Source: Carposina sasakii
Taxonomy: Eukaryota; Arthropoda; Insecta; Lepidoptera; Carposinidae
DNA length: 64,000 nt
NCBI GenBank assembly: GCA_014607495.2
Contig: CP053152.1
Span: forward strand, 1,736,001-1,800,000
Direction: 5' to 3'
Shown: positions 43,670-56,441 of the stretch, one piece after another
Layout: each line of letters starts with the position of its first letter
How positions within the stretch are numbered: the first letter of the stretch is position 1
Translations under genes and position numbers: made by a program
The notes under the pieces: generated by a model
The model's database searches: none
The model's input: the letters and a program-made list of their open reading frames with translations, nothing else
Told to the model about the DNA's origin: nothing

Positions 43670-43807
43670 TAGTCTCTTACAATTTTGTCATTTAAAAGTT
43701 TGTGTTGACCATGTCTAAATCACGTTAAATCTTCATAACCATCGTATAGGTACCTAATCTGCAAAATTTTCCAAGCAAAACGCAACTGATAACAAACCGT
43801 TTTCGAA

Positions 43808-44011
43808 ATGCGGTGCAAAGCAATAACTATAAGTATGGAATTGCCACATGCCAATGACTACGTATTTTTGCGTTCTCTTGAATTTCTAGAGGTTGACGCT
43901 TATTTGCGTCCTAACGTTGATCTGATGGCGGGCGGCACGCTTAGAAAATTTTTCAGTAGCGAACGTGTTAAACAATACACGGTGAGATGTTCTGATTACT
44001 TGTGGGGCTGA
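43808..44011 (+). CDS. unidentified 67-codon frame, possible plus-strand exon 43890-43981
   Basis: An open frame (MRCKAITISMELPHANDYVF…) with balanced composition. Inside it a pyrimidine-rich acceptor (GCGTTCTCTTGAATTTCTAG at 43889) and a donor-like CACG/GTGAGA at 43981 bracket VDAYLRPNVDLMAGGTLRKF and FSSERVKQYT. No family recognised; chance or a relic transposon frame is likely. Confidence 0.2.
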   Translation: MRCKAITISMELPHANDYVFLRSLEFLEVDAYLRPNVDLMAGGTLRKFFSSERVKQYTVRCSDYLWG

Positions 44012-44019
44012 TGATGTTC

Positions 44020-44515
44020 TGTAGCACTTAGCAACTCAGAAGTGAAACATGATCAGGCACGCGACATGAAGGCTGGACCATCACCAGCAATTCCCCAATA
44101 ACAGTAACCGTCATCATTGCGCCGTTACTGTACGCGTGTCCAATGGCCTTCTAGTAGCGGCCGCAAATTGTTTTATAATATTGATTAACTGTGAATATAT
44201 TACGCTGACAGGTGTCACATACGAGTAATTCATGGGAGTCCTATAAAATTAATGTTACAAGGTTGTGTTGTGTATGCACGGTTTTCATATGATAACGGAA
44301 TCCCGAGTTAATCAATTTTGTAGGCGTAAAGTTCCCCAATGCAACCAAACTTTTCAAAAACGGCTTGATCGATTTTTAAGAAATTTTCTGTGTATTATTC
44401 TGATACTTGATATTGCTAGGTGATAATCAATAATCTACGAGAATGAAAACGCTAATACTAACTCTACAAGTACCGACTTAGTGACTGGCCAATAATTTTT
44501 ACCTAAGTACATCTA
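44020..44515. other. unique sequence
   Basis: A GC-richer patch lies at 44090-44170. No gene recognised. Confidence 0.35.
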
Positions 44516-44517
44516 CC

Positions 44518-44590
44518 CTAGATCGAGCCATGTGGCGTACACTGTGAGGCCTACGTCCAGCAGTGGACTGCAATAGGCTGACGACGACAT
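44518..44590 (+). pseudogene. RTE C-terminal remnant
   Basis: DRAMWRTL then, after a 2-base deletion, EAYVQQWTAIG and stop, followed by GACGACG. Almost the same sequence as the minus-strand fragment at 21651-21792. Confidence 0.82.
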
Positions 44591-44639
44591 AAACCTATAT
44601 CCCTATCTAATAAAACCGACAACTTTTGGAACCTGCATT

Positions 44640-44745
44640 TCTAACTCCCATTTTGGGAGCATCACTATCATCTTCCTGCCCTTATTTACGAGTATGAGGC
44701 CGGCGCAATATGGTTTCTTTCGAAAGTCACATTGCCAAAGATGTG
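44640..44745 (+). repeat. SINE-2-like fragment
   Basis: CATTTTGGGAGCATC and CATCTTCCTGCCCTTATTTA then GGCCGGCGCAATATGG, matching 10925-10985. Confidence 0.6.
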
Positions 44746-45055
44746 GCACTTGTTTTACGACCGACTGCCTGCCTGATTTTGGGAGTATTATGTATAGGTA
44801 TGTACATGAATTTATATATAAATAAAACCGGCCATTTATTGCAATTATTATACCGGGGCGCGCATTAACGAAATATTAAACCCTTAAACCTTTACGAGGC
44901 CGGTATGACCCGGAGGAGTCGAGTCGTAAAACTTGACATTAAACTATTGATTTAGGTACGACGATGCCCCGGATGTTATCGGGTTATAACTTGCGGTTTT
45001 ACAGGTTAGGTGCAGATGATGACCGCGGGGTGAATGGGTGGCTTTATTACTAACT

Positions 45056-45095
45056 AGCAGACGCCCGCGACTTCGACTGCACTAGCTACATTGCT
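45056..45095 (+). repeat. GTGGACGCCCG family fragment
   Basis: AGCAGACGCCCGCGACTTCG only; the rest is lost. Confidence 0.6.
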
Positions 45096-45099
45096 TATG

Positions 45100-45540
45100 T
45101 TATAATGTATAAGTAATAAGCAGGAATAGCCATGTTTAATCAGTTTTCGTTTGGAAGTCTTGGCTGAAAGTGTAACTTTTAGTTTCCAGTAAGAAGGTTG
45201 TTAAATATTACGTTCAGGTTTATAATAATAGTATAGAATTTACGATTGTGATTCTATTATGGTAGGTACAATAAGTATAGAATACTAAACAAAAGGACAA
45301 CCGCGTTTTCATCGATAAATACAAATGTCTCCCGCAACCTAAACCATGTTTTACAGTAAATTTCAATAAGTTCTGGTTATATATTCTCTCATATAAACTT
45401 AACTGGCTCTGGCAGAACAACTTTATACCCTGACTTTCAACGGCTAATACAGAGACTTATAAAATAATAAAGATGGCCGTGCAACCAGTATCACAACGTG
45501 TAAAATTACAAACTGTTTATTAAACATTTTACGATTATTT
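45100..45540. other. unique AT-rich sequence
   Basis: Nothing recognised. Confidence 0.4.
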
Positions 45541-45620
45541 CAGCACGACCTTCGGCCACCTGCTTGCCAGGTTAATACTGTAGGTATTCCAGTTCGATTC
45601 CTGGCTAGATACATACATTT
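45541..45620 (+). repeat. tRNA-like SINE head fragment
   Basis: CTTCGGCCACCTGCTTGCCA and a B box in CCAGTTCGATTCCTGGC, where the CCAG/CTGG stem is kept. The fragment is directly followed by MITE-A. Confidence 0.55.
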
Positions 45621-45667
45621 GCATGTATTTGAAGTAGGTAAGTCAATTCAAGATACCTAGGTATATA

Positions 45668-45927
45668 CAGGATGTAACAAAAAGGGTATGTTAAGCGAAA
45701 AACTATGCAAATAGCCCACAGAAAGGAACCTATCGACGAAATTTTAGAATCGAAATCACATGTTTATTTTTCCAGTTAGTATGGAGAATTCCTAACCAAC
45801 TCAGGAATGTTCATACAATCTTGAAAAATAAATAGGTGATTTCGAGTCTTAAATTTTGTAGATAGGTTCTCTATAGTGAGCTATTTACATAGCTTTTCGC
45901 TTAACATACCCTCTCTGTTACTCCCTG
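45668..45927 (+). mobile_element. MITE-A, copy 3
   Basis: CAGGATGTAACAAAAAGGGT left, ACCCTCTCTGTTACTCCCTG right, TA at 45666-45667 and 45928-45929. The longest of the three copies. Confidence 0.88.
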
Positions 45928-45929
45928 TA

Positions 45930-46440
45930 TAAAATAGGATGTAGTGCTTCGATTGATGAAATTTAACGTGTTTACACCCTCATCATAACCTAATCCAGGT
46001 AAATGAAGTGAAGTTAGAAATGGAATGAAAATATTGTTTTTTCATAGTTAACCCACGTTAAAATATCGGATTAAGTGGTCACATTCTGGAAAGGATCTTA
46101 TTAGGGCCTAGCTCTATGCTATTTACCATTGTATATGTTAATTAATAGCTAACAATTACATACATACACTATACACTTGACTGTGTACCCAAAATGAGGT
46201 AACCAGAACTGTCACAGAATGCCTGACAGACCGTAACAATCCCACCTTGGGGTGGTGACCGTTGCCAAAGCAAAGGCTTTGCGATTTATTTATTTTAGGA
46301 TTGTTTAAATTCACCTCCTTTTTTTTTGGTAGCGGTTTCATTTTTGGGGTGCGAACATAGAAAGTAACATATAATTAGACAATCGACAAACAAGTTGTTA
46401 ATGCTTTCATGTCGAATAAATGATTTTGAATTTGAATTTG
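45930..46440. other. unassigned sequence
   Basis: Part (46160-46260) resembles the CCAAAATGAGGTAACCAGAA phrase that accompanies SINE-2 bodies. Confidence 0.35.
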
Positions 46441-46444
46441 TAGA

Positions 46445-46612
46445 ATCACGAACAAGGTCTGACAGCCACGTTTAGTATAGCTGGTATAGATGTACTTAAA
46501 GAAATCAGTGCCAACTGAGACAATATGCCTTTAAGTGCCTTAGTCGACTCTTACGACGTGCACGGAAGGAGATACAGCTCATGTATTCTAGTGAAACCCC
46601 GTGCGTTAAAAA
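46445..46612 (-). repeat. SINE-2 body fragment
   Basis: AGCCACGTTTAGTATAGC, GTGCCTTAGTCGACTCTTAC and CACGGAAGGAGATACAGCTC. Confidence 0.78.
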
Positions 46613-46629
46613 ATACTACTCATTTTTTT

Positions 46630-46815
46630 TACACACTACACATCCCAGAGTAAGATCCCTAAGGTCTTGTGTCGTAAGTACTAAAGCAACGGTATATAGA
46701 TAAGTATAGAAACATCCATGACTCTGCAACAGACATTGATATTCATCATATAAATGTTTGCACCTACCGGGATTCGAACCCAGGACCTACGGCGTCACAG
46801 GCAGGGTCACTACAT
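46630..46815 (-). repeat. SINE-1, copy 3, head-truncated
   Basis: The body matches the other copies from ACACACTACA to GGCAGGGTCACTAC. The 5' end of the tRNA head (right side) is cut and about 12 bp of the body are missing near 46692. Confidence 0.85.
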
Positions 46816-47109
46816 AAATTTCGGTATATTTCACCCATCCCCTGGCTACTGGTTCCAAGTACACATACCTTTACGCCGGATTAACACTTAATACCAATAA
46901 ATTTTTAGTCGGACAGGCGTATAACCGACGACCCATAGGATCAGTATAGAATTATTTACGATTATTCCCTAAAGGGGTGTAAGGGCATGAGAGACAGCGA
47001 TTCTAGTGCACACATTATTATTAAGTATTATGTTGTGTTGTTTTATAACAATTTAATGACAGCTATAGATTGTAAATAGCCTATCATATGTGCGTCTACG
47101 GAAAAGAAA

Positions 47110-47369
47110 CAGGGGGCAATTCTTAAAAAAACCACTAACGAACCGTTAACGAAACTCGGTGCAAAGCAATATATACTTACCGCTTGAGAAATAAGGCATA
47201 TTTTAGTACGCATCGGTCGCGAAATGTCAGAACAAAAAAATTTTCTGTCTCGTGCTGAAATGTGTCTATATACTTCACCGTAAAGTAATTATTGGCTTGT
47301 ACTGAGCTTCTACAACAGTTCCGTTTCGGCTTCGTTCCAACTTGAGACTTTCCAAGAATTGGCCCACTG
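47110..47369 (+). mobile_element. MITE-G, copy 2
   Basis: CAGGGGGCAATTCTT / AAGAATTGGCCCACTG inverted ends; interior collinear with 14962-15234. Confidence 0.82.
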
Positions 47370-48425
47370 TTGAGATTAAAAAGCTGTAAATGCCACTTGA
47401 GATTTCATAAAAATATTGTACGGTTCTTTCAAATTGTGTGTATTTTGTGGTAAAAATATCTTGCAACGTTAGACATATTTGCATATTAACCACTTCTGTC
47501 TAGTTATACTAATAGATAAGTTTCCAGAAAGTACATCTAACCTAGCATAGAATAAGATTAGGCCATCTTGTTATAAACGCAATCATATTGACGTATCTAT
47601 TTCCAATCCTAATCTGGAAGCAGCAATTGATCTCCTAGGTCAGTATTACATGTTTCTGAGACTCATAAAAATAAGAGTAATTCAAATCAGCACATATCCG
47701 CCCCCATTTTCAACTTGCACCACCGCACTCTAGGACATGCTCCAGCTCCAATAGTATGATTTATCCCACCACCACGGTATAAACCAACATTATGGTGACA
47801 TACCACTTCATCAATTCAGCGCGAGATATTTATGGGGCTCATAATTAGTTCCACAGTAGTCTGTCCATGATTTAGGAGGTTTAGGGGATTATGGGCTCCT
47901 GGAATGCGTTTATGTGCCCTTAGGAAGGGTTATGAATGCGCGCTGATGGCTGAAAGGTAAATGACAGTGAGAATGAATGTTCACTGAATATCTGGTTGAT
48001 TTGCTGTTAAGCCCTCATAATACGAAACTTTAGTATGTCTGTGATATACATAAACTTTCGTCCTAGACGGTTCTGTAACTGTAGCTTCTACAAACAATAG
48101 GTATCCTTCTTATAAAGCAAGGAAGGTAAACATGGTTTTCAACAGGACTAATGTCAGCTATATGCACCAGAAGTTTTAGAAGTGAAAAGCACCACACAAT
48201 CGCAGAATTAAATACGTTTCCAAACCAAAGATTACGAATCACCGATAAATCCTCCATCGAAAACCGGTACCATACTAAAGTTCTAAATCTCAAATCCTAA
48301 TATTTCACCCGGAACAATAGGTCCAATTTCAAAACAATAGCAATCCAAATACGGAGCTCATTATCGAGAAGCCGATCGGTCGGCGACACGATTTCAGAGT
48401 GTAAATGCGAATTAAAATAATCGGT
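47370..48425. other. unique sequence
   Basis: No gene or repeat recognised. Confidence 0.35.
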
Positions 48426-48545
48426 GGCCGAACCTCGAGACAAGGGGGGGGGCGTGAGAACTGGGAGACTTGCACTTTCTGCGCGCGCGCCGATCCGCGA
48501 TAGCTTCGCGGGCGCCGGTAAGTCTGCGCACGAGCACTAGGCTGC
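48426..48545 (+). promoter_or_regulatory. CpG-rich block ending in a strong 5' splice site
   Basis: A run of G9, CTGCGCGCGCGCCGATCCGC and TTCGCGGGCGCCG is followed by a near-consensus donor GTAAGTC at 48514. A GC-rich segment that ends in a donor resembles a promoter with a non-coding first exon on the plus strand. No TATA box or clear initiator was found, so this is a suggestion only. Confidence 0.2.
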
Positions 48546-50355
48546 AGATTAATCATACCCATCCAAGAGCCTTACATGGCCTGAGGATTTGTGGAGAAAG
48601 TCCAACTTTCGACTGGATAAAAATAGATAAGTCAGAAATCTCAATAAGGAGGTGTTTTCTACTGATATATTACGTATTCTTGAAAAGCTTCAGACTCAGT
48701 TTCATTTTCGTATAAATTCAAAATTGACATAAAAGGACTACAAATAAGCAAAAATGCTTTCACTTTCTACGCGACAAAGCTATATGAAAATGAGTTAGGA
48801 AGCACAAAAACTGAGCGAATCGAAACTCTCGATTGGATCACGACTTTCAACAAACACTTGATAAAAGATGAACAAATAATGTGGAGTGGTCTCCAAAAAA
48901 TGCCGCTAACAATGGTTTAAATCTCACAGAATGCGATGCCGTTTCTGTGATGAACTAGAAATATCTTGTTACAATTTATTGCACACAGAAAACATTGTGT
49001 ACGATACCAGCAATAATTACAAACAGACAATTTGTCTTACTCCAGATTGATAAGATAAAGCAATTGATCGTTCATTAGCGAACGATCAATTGCAAAATCT
49101 ATATTCCACACCGGAAGCTATTCATGTAGACTAAACGAACAAAAAAGCGGACAGTGTAATAAACGTTGTTCTAACACGAATAATCTCACGCTTCCTACAG
49201 TCATCAACCGTGACCCCAAACTACCGGCCGATGTCGCCGATAAGTGTGAAACAAGTGTCAAATTACTGAGACAACCGACAGAGCAGATGATTCGACAACC
49301 CGTGGTAACAACAATTATCGAAACCAGAACACTCTCACTGCAGAAAAAGAACCACGACTCAAAGAAAGCATCAGGTGCGGCCCCGTTTCACTTTCCTGCT
49401 GCAGTCGGCAACGGAATATCGCCCTTGTTACCAGTCGGTACAGTTTGAATAGGCTGTTAGGATTGCGCTGAAGTGTATCATTATCAAGATTTGCTTGGAA
49501 ACCCTTTAAAACCGTTAATTGTGAGTCAATTTCGCTTTCTAATGATTTCAGGATCGGATGTTTGTTTATGGACCAATCCTTTTGTCTATATCTTTTTGAC
49601 GTCAATCCAAAGAGTTTTTTGGACAAAAAATTGCGTCTATTGTTCCAATGAACTGTTTTCTGGTCAACAAACTATAATGGTATCCGTCTGGACGATTCTA
49701 TCACCATTGTGGCTTGGCTCGCTTTAGATGAGGATGCGCAGGCGGCTAATGACGAGCTATTTGGCTCGATTGAGCCGTCTCGACTACATTCTGACAGATC
49801 TCTTTTTATTTCATTGTTTTCTATTTAGGCTAACAGATTGTCAGTTCAAAGATAAGTAGTTAATTTCTCAATCAGACAATGTTTTTTAAAGGTAACTGTC
49901 TTATCTGATTTTGTTATTGTGGATCATTATTGACTTAGTTTCTATTTTTAAATAAGTTCAATGTATCTCCAATCGATAGAGATCACTTTGCTTGATGGAA
50001 TATTTGAATAGATCAACGTTTATTTGCTTTAATGCTTTATGCGTGATCTAAAGAAATCAGCATTATTAATGTACGACTGACACGTAAGGTCTGTAAGATT
50101 TCATCGGCATTTTCTTATCGGATCGTAATATAGAACATGTACATTTGGTCCTTGATGCTATGATTTTCATCTTATAATAAATTCATTACAATTTAATTTC
50201 ACATATTAAGTACCTGTCTCTGTAAACGAGGTTATTAAATCATACATACAATGTATTTGTACAGTAGATATGATTTATAGCATTAACTGCTAAAGCAACT
50301 AAAGATTATATAATCTAATATATTACATCCAAAAGTTACGATCGGTAGTATATCA
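48546..50355. other. unassigned sequence
   Basis: No family recognised. Frames at 49315-49727 on both strands overlap without a match. Confidence 0.3.
49060..49093. repeat. perfect 14-bp hairpin
   Basis: GCAATTGATCGTTC (49060-49073), 6-nt loop, exact complement (49080-49093). Confidence 0.8.
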
Positions 50356-50366
50356 AATTCTTAGAT

Positions 50367-50868
50367 CAGGAGTTCCCAAACTTTTTTTCTCATAGACCCC
50401 TTTCAAAAGTTAACAGCACACGTATGATGAATTTGGTGAGAGCGAGATGTCTCACTTTTAAGCGTCAAATCCACAGAGTTAAGTAATAACTAGACAAGGC
50501 AAGTGTTTCTACTTGGTATATAAAAAGGGATTGCAAACCAATTCTATCAGCCCTATATAATTCATTCAATCATGGCTCGAGAACGAGTGTCTATTCTAAT
50601 TCTTAAGTCTATTTTTTACATGCAAAGTACATACACATAGATTATCCTAGTTATTAATAGTTCTGTGAATTTGACGTTTAAAAGTAAGACATTTCGCTCT
50701 CGCCAAATTCATCATACGGGTGCTGGTTCTGGTGGACCCCCTACAGGCCTACACCACATATATACGTATTAATTGCGAACGAACCCCCATTTTTTCACGT
50801 CAAAGTAGACCCCATCGAGTCTCCTGTGGACCACTGGGGGTCCACCTGGACCACTTTGGGAACCACTG
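50367..50868 (+). mobile_element. hAT-type MITE K (CAGGAGTTCCCAAA), copy 1, with hairpin inside
   Basis: Left CAGGAGTTCCCAAACTTTTT, right CCACTTTGGGAACCACTG; flanks TCTTAGAT / GCTTAGAT (50359-50366, 50869-50876) are an 8-bp duplication with one change. The 180-bp sister copy at 60183-60362 lacks the internal hairpin described next. Confidence 0.87.
50421..50718. mobile_element. hairpin insertion inside the hAT MITE
   Basis: Arms of about 57 bp: CGTATGATGAATTTGGTGAG… (50421-50478) against …CTCGCCAAATTCATCATACG (50662-50719). Absent from the sister copy 60183-60362, so it looks like a later insertion. Confidence 0.8.
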
Positions 50869-50876
50869 GCTTAGAT

Positions 50877-52145
50877 CGTCAACAAGTTAATGATGAAATA
50901 TCTAGTCTCATTCAAGGATCAATAGCCTGGGGTGTAGCTGTCATTACAAACATATTGAGTTAGACACACATGATATTTGTATCGCATATCAAATTATGTC
51001 CAAACTATCTGCGCTTGACCGGCTGCGCGCACAAACAGTTGGTAATGCACGACCGTTGACACGTGACCTTGATGCTGTGACTGTAGCAGGACTAGCATTG
51101 ACAATACCTATCAAGATCCATTAGACTTACGTACATACAAACACGCTCTTCTCATAGGAGTTGTGCTGGAGTGTACAAATTACACACTCACTTTTCACCG
51201 GTTAGCGTAAGTCCCACGTGAGGGTGAGCCTATCGCCGTTCGAGCAAATACTCAAATAGCAACTGATAAATCCCTTAAGATATGCTTCCCAGTGTTTGAA
51301 ATTCATGAGTTGAGGTGAAGTTGTCTGGGTTCTTAAGGTATTTGTCGAACCCATCAGAGGTTATAATATTTTGACCCCTAAATCATAGTTTAGATCTTAA
51401 GCACATAATTATATTTAGTCATGGGCTCTTTGAAGTACGCTGTAAAATTTCTCCGGTTGGACTAATTAATCTGCATTAGTGCGGGATCAAAGAAGCCGCT
51501 TAAGACACTTTCGCCATTCCGCTCGATAAGTTGTCACGCCCACCATGGCGACAGGTCGCTGCGCCCGCACAACGCTTTATGGAGAGCGACTTCAAATAAG
51601 ATCTATGGACATATTTAGATTGTGTGTCCGAATATGAAGAAATAAAAGGATTTATTGGATTGATGAAACAAATTGTCTATTTTTATATTCTACAATATTT
51701 TATCTTCTTTCTATTTCTACAATAAATAGACAACCCTAAACTGATACGTAAAGATATTGATGTGAAAGCCAATAATCAGCAAGTATATCACTTTCATGTT
51801 ACGAAAAACTAAACAGAATAGAAAAATAGCCTGCAACAGCTAACAATCAGGGTTTTACTTAGTTAAATAAGTTTTCAATAACTAGCTTTCCACACACAAT
51901 CACTGGGAATGAAGCTGTTTCACTCACTTTCTACACCAATAGAAATTATCGTCACCAGTCCTCGTCAACTAGACATGTGAGGCACTCGACTTCAAACTTT
52001 CAGACGCCGCAATAGAGTATTAGAAACTTGAGAAACTCTTCAATGGACGCATACGAGTATCGCATTTAAAATTGACAACATTTCATATTACATAAGCGCA
52101 TATGCGAATAAGTAAAAATATATATTCCCTGGTTTTATACATTAA
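50877..52145. other. unique sequence
   Basis: A GC-richer spot lies at 51480-51580 (CGCTGCGCCCGCAC). No gene or repeat recognised. Confidence 0.35.
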
Positions 52146-52149
52146 TAAC

Positions 52150-52250
52150 TTTTTTTTTCACAATTAGCTAGGCAAACATTTGACCGCCATAGTGCCTGAT
52201 GATAATCAAGATGCGGCCTAGGGTGGTACATCTTTGCCTAGAGAGTGCAC
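52150..52250 (-). repeat. repeat M, copy 2 (inverted)
   Basis: Reverse complement of 33933-34029 with a few differences; the T-rich left edge is the A tail. Confidence 0.78.
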
Positions 52251-53220
52251 TTACCGTTCACGTTCTTAAATATTGTTTTTTTTTTAGTGACCAATGATGT
52301 AATTGCTTTTCTTTAAGCACGACAATGAATATAAGCTAAGTACTCCATCAACGGATAACTAACAAAAATGGGTCTTAGTTACCTCAATAAATGAATTTAT
52401 TTTTATTATGTTATTATACTCTAGTTTTCTATGTAGACAACACGGATTTAGAGATAATACTGTAGTACTTAAGCGTTTAGTGCAGTAGTTATTAGCGCAA
52501 TAAGGAATTTTCTGTCTATTACCGAAGAAGTAGACACATTAAGTTCTAGACGTAATTGTCTATTACGTCCTATTGTCTCCGCGAATAGGATGGCGCGGCG
52601 TGGTGCGCAGTCGCAGCATTTAGGAATTAAAGGAATGTTCATTGTGTCAGGATTAATGACGACAGAGATAAAGTAATTGTTCCTTTAGCGGCCGTCCGTG
52701 TTTAGATAAATTACAACGACAAAGAATTCTGTTACAGTGGTAGAAACTGCGGATGAAAATAGGCAGATTATTTTGATGGATGCTAAAAATAAAACGTTGA
52801 GATTAATTTGAAATAAGCTGAGAATTTGAGGTAACGACAAAATGGCGAACATCAGACTAGTAATTAGAAGAACAATCATTATTAACAGTCAATATCGTTT
52901 TGACGGCAACAGTTAAAATCGCCATATAACGACCATTGATACCATCCTTGTAAATTGACGTTCAAGTGCAAAAAGCGACGACAGAAAGTGAAACTACACA
53001 ATCAAATAATTGGAGAGGATATTAAGCAATTGAAGCCGACATCCGCCGTTGAATGCCTGCAGGGATCCAGTGACAAATTACCGATATGGTGGGAACTAAA
53101 GAAAGAGTCGCACCATTATAAGTGTTGATTGGAGATCTCATATTCACTGGAGTATTTATATTACAACTGCTGTGATAAGTTGATGTTTTGCAACCGAGAG
53201 TTACCGGATCATGGCAGAGG
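52251..53220. other. unique sequence
   Basis: Nothing recognised. Confidence 0.35.
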
Positions 53221-53227
53221 CAAGCGT

Positions 53228-53260
53228 TACTATAATCATTATAGTATAATGATTATAGTA
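53228..53260. repeat. perfect 16-bp palindrome with 1-nt centre
   Basis: TACTATAATCATTATA, a single G, then the exact complement. Confidence 0.85.
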
Positions 53261-53299
53261 CATATAGGTACATATACAAAGGGCTGTGTTCCTGAAATG

Positions 53300-53458
53300 G
53301 GAAATGAGATAGTCACGTTTTGAATAGCAGGGACAGATATGAATGATCAGTGAAAATTCGCTGAGAGAATGCCCAGCTAAGTCCCTTAATCGACTCTTAC
53401 GACATTCACAGAAGGAGATGCAGCTGATGTATGCTAGTGATGCCTCGCATCAGCACAG
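53300..53458 (-). repeat. SINE-2 body fragment
   Basis: TAGTCACGTTTTGAATAGCA, CGACTCTTACGACATTCACA and GAAGGAGATGCAGCTGATGT. Confidence 0.75.
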
Positions 53459-54310
53459 GATAATTATATTTAATAAGTAAAGTAAAAAGGCTGCAATTAA
53501 ATTAAATTTTTAAATTTTATTAGATCGTAAAGACTATGAGACCGGGCGGCAAGTTTTACCGAAAATATTTTATGATGTTTTTAATTCGTCCCAAAGTTCT
53601 CACTCCATTTAAGGCATTGGCCTTCTTGCGTAGGTGTGACGTGTTCGATCGAGCCCTTTCATTATCAGTCATTCTGTAGAATAACGATAATTTCACTATA
53701 ATAATAGGTTAGCAGGTTTCTCACCCACTAAATCTGTGTATCGTTAAGGTAGATTATATTAAACTGGCGGCGGCAGTGGGAAAAACTATTTCGATTTGTT
53801 TTTTTTGTCTGTCTGGAACTGGTGGAATCCGGAGCGTTGGGGGTCGTTACAGGGTCTATTATTGCTCTAAGTAGACAGTGCTCAGGCGAGAATTTTAATG
53901 GGGGTCCATCTTGTGTGCTATGCAACACTGGGCGCTTCTTTTTCTGTGCATACCTCTCGGCGATGTGCAGTCCCAACAAATTGTGGATGTCTGTTGTTCT
54001 ATTTGTTTCGTTAAACTACTACTTTTTAGTAAAATCTCATGTCGCAATACATTTAACGTGAGAAAAAGGATTATTTTCAAAACACAAAGAATGTTGAAAA
54101 ATATGAAATTAAGTTATTTGGGCGTTGCGTGTCGACCACAGTTTACGGTTTCGAAAAATACTCAAGATGTCATAACCAGTAAAGGCCACTATGTCTCGTG
54201 CATGGTCCACTTCTGGGCCTTCATGTTTCACGCCAGTTCTGGCCTCTGATTGGCCAATAAACAGATTTACAACGTAATTAATTCGTTCTGACAGCGAATT
54301 CGGCATTTAC
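53459..54310. other. unassigned sequence with overlapping frames
   Basis: At 53911-54249 a 112-codon plus-strand frame (MCAMQHWALLFLCIPLGDVQ…) overlaps minus-strand frames at 53728-53979 and 54109-54306. None shows a recognisable domain, and splice signals are not clear. It may be a decayed transposon, or chance. Confidence 0.25.
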
Positions 54311-56438
54311 ACAATGTGATTTATGACACTACTATTAAATTCGGCGAGTTCTATAAGTAAATGGTCCTGTCACTTATTAAATACTTTCTAAGAAAAGGTT
54401 ATCTTGTATTTGTAAAATACATCTGAATTAGGAATGTAGTAACGTTCAAGTTCCCAATATTTTTTAATGGACTAGAACAAACTTGTTCCACCGAGTTACC
54501 ATTTTAGTTTATACAATTATTTGAGATAATCTAGATCTGTCTATCACTGAAAAATTGCCTTGAACATTTTCTTTTGAATATCCTCAATCTTATTTATTTA
54601 ACCCTTGACCTGTGCCTTGACATAAAATGCCATGACTTCTAGATAATACAGCTGCTCATCAACAAATTTATTTACGTCTCGTTCCCATAAATTATGATTA
54701 ATGTGTCCTAAATCATGGAGATTATTGTCTACTTTACAAAAATAAAGATTGCCATTGAAATCCTCATGTTTATTTCAATATACACAAATAACTCATTGTT
54801 ATTAATGAATGGTTTATGTTACAGCCGAATCGATTGTGCATTTTTTACGACGTCATAAAAAAGTTTTTAAACAGATAATTTATGTGGCTACGTTTCGTTC
54901 ATCGTCATTTAATTTGAGTAAACAGTGCCCCAGTTCATTTTATGTGATTTATTTAATAAGCGCTATTTGGGATTATTTATTTCACTAGCTAATCAACCAT
55001 ACTTTGCTATGATTTTCGTGTACTTTTAAGATTGCTTATCTTATGTAGGTTCCATCGAATAATTAGACACAACAAACAATTTTTAATCAAGAAATTTCCG
55101 TTACGAAGTATGAGGCTTAAACCACGACATTATTTTATTTGAATCTTTTACGATATTAGAACTCTTGATAGACCTAACTAACTCAAGTAACATTTATGGC
55201 TTTTTTTTTAATCCATGTTCCTGGAATTCAATCGTTAGAATGCCTATTTACCTATTACTAAAGCATTCTCAGAAGCATTAACGGCTCTTTCACTTGACCC
55301 CGAACGTTTCATACAGCTAATGCAAATTTTTATTGACACGTAAGTCATACTTTCAAAAGGCACAAAACATGGTGAAGCATTGACTACTGATTTCGATTCG
55401 GCATGTCTTTCATACCTCGTTATTTAGGTTAGGAAAAGCTCAAATTCACATTGGCCCTTCCAACTGTTGCTGCCACTTATATTGGGAGGGTCTCCTAAAA
55501 TTGGCTGCATAAAGACACGTACTTAATGGCGCCAGTGTCTACGTGACGGATATGTCGGGAAACAATAGTGACACCGTTATAAATATGAATAGAGGACGAG
55601 GGACTTAGGGAGTGTACAGTCAGCGATACTAAGTACACGATCGGCCACATTTTGTATACGCCTTTGTCATGCGTGACAAATTCTATGCTGATGAGTGTAC
55701 TTTGTTTTCATTTTGAACCAACTCTCTACCTAGTTATAAATAGAACGAAACGGTTTTAACGTTAATATGGGCTACTTAAGAACGGGTTTGGCAAAACGGT
55801 TATTAATCCTATATGTTAATAAACATAAATACCCCGATTTAACTAAATCGAATATAGTTAGCGGCATATTCAAAGACGGGTAAAGGGTTTTTTTGTTGCA
55901 CATTTCCTGGAAAATTAGTTTTCCGTGTAGAGAAGATGTTCCTTTCATCATATGACTTATTTGTGCAGAGCCACATAATTTACCACTTTAGCGTGGACGT
56001 TAAAAAAGCTAAGGAAATCCCGAAGCTATGCCAAGGACTTGAGATCAATGAGAGTAGGCTTCACCACAATCCTGGTCCAAGTGACTCACGTCCAAATCTA
56101 CATGAGCTTGTGTACCAGAGCGATGAGTAAAAACGGATACAGGTCATTAAAATTAAACCTAATTGGATCACGGTTTATTTTTACTTCAATGACCAATCAC
56201 TGACGAGCTGAGATCTGGAACATTGTAAATTGAGTCAATTGACCTATTTAATGCAGTTTGCATGATTCAGAAAAATGCTCAGGACATGTCATGAACTTTT
56301 GATTTCGATTCAAACCAAAAAGAATATATCCAATCTTTTAAGCGGTTCTTTTTTATGCCATTTCTTTAGAATTTCTGGATTTAACAGCTGTTCTTACAGC
56401 TTGACCAAAGAGCACTGTACTGCTATAGCTCGTCTCCT
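54311..56438. other. 2.1 kb unique AT-rich sequence
   Basis: No gene recognised. Contains TTACGACGTCATAAAAAA at about 54846, a CRE-like palindrome of unknown relevance. Confidence 0.35.
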
Positions 56439-56441
56439 TAG

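Noticed and set aside
53911..54249. 112-codon plus frame, with overlapping minus frames
   Set aside because: No domain, no splice or promoter support, overlapping frames on both strands; kept only as unassigned sequence.
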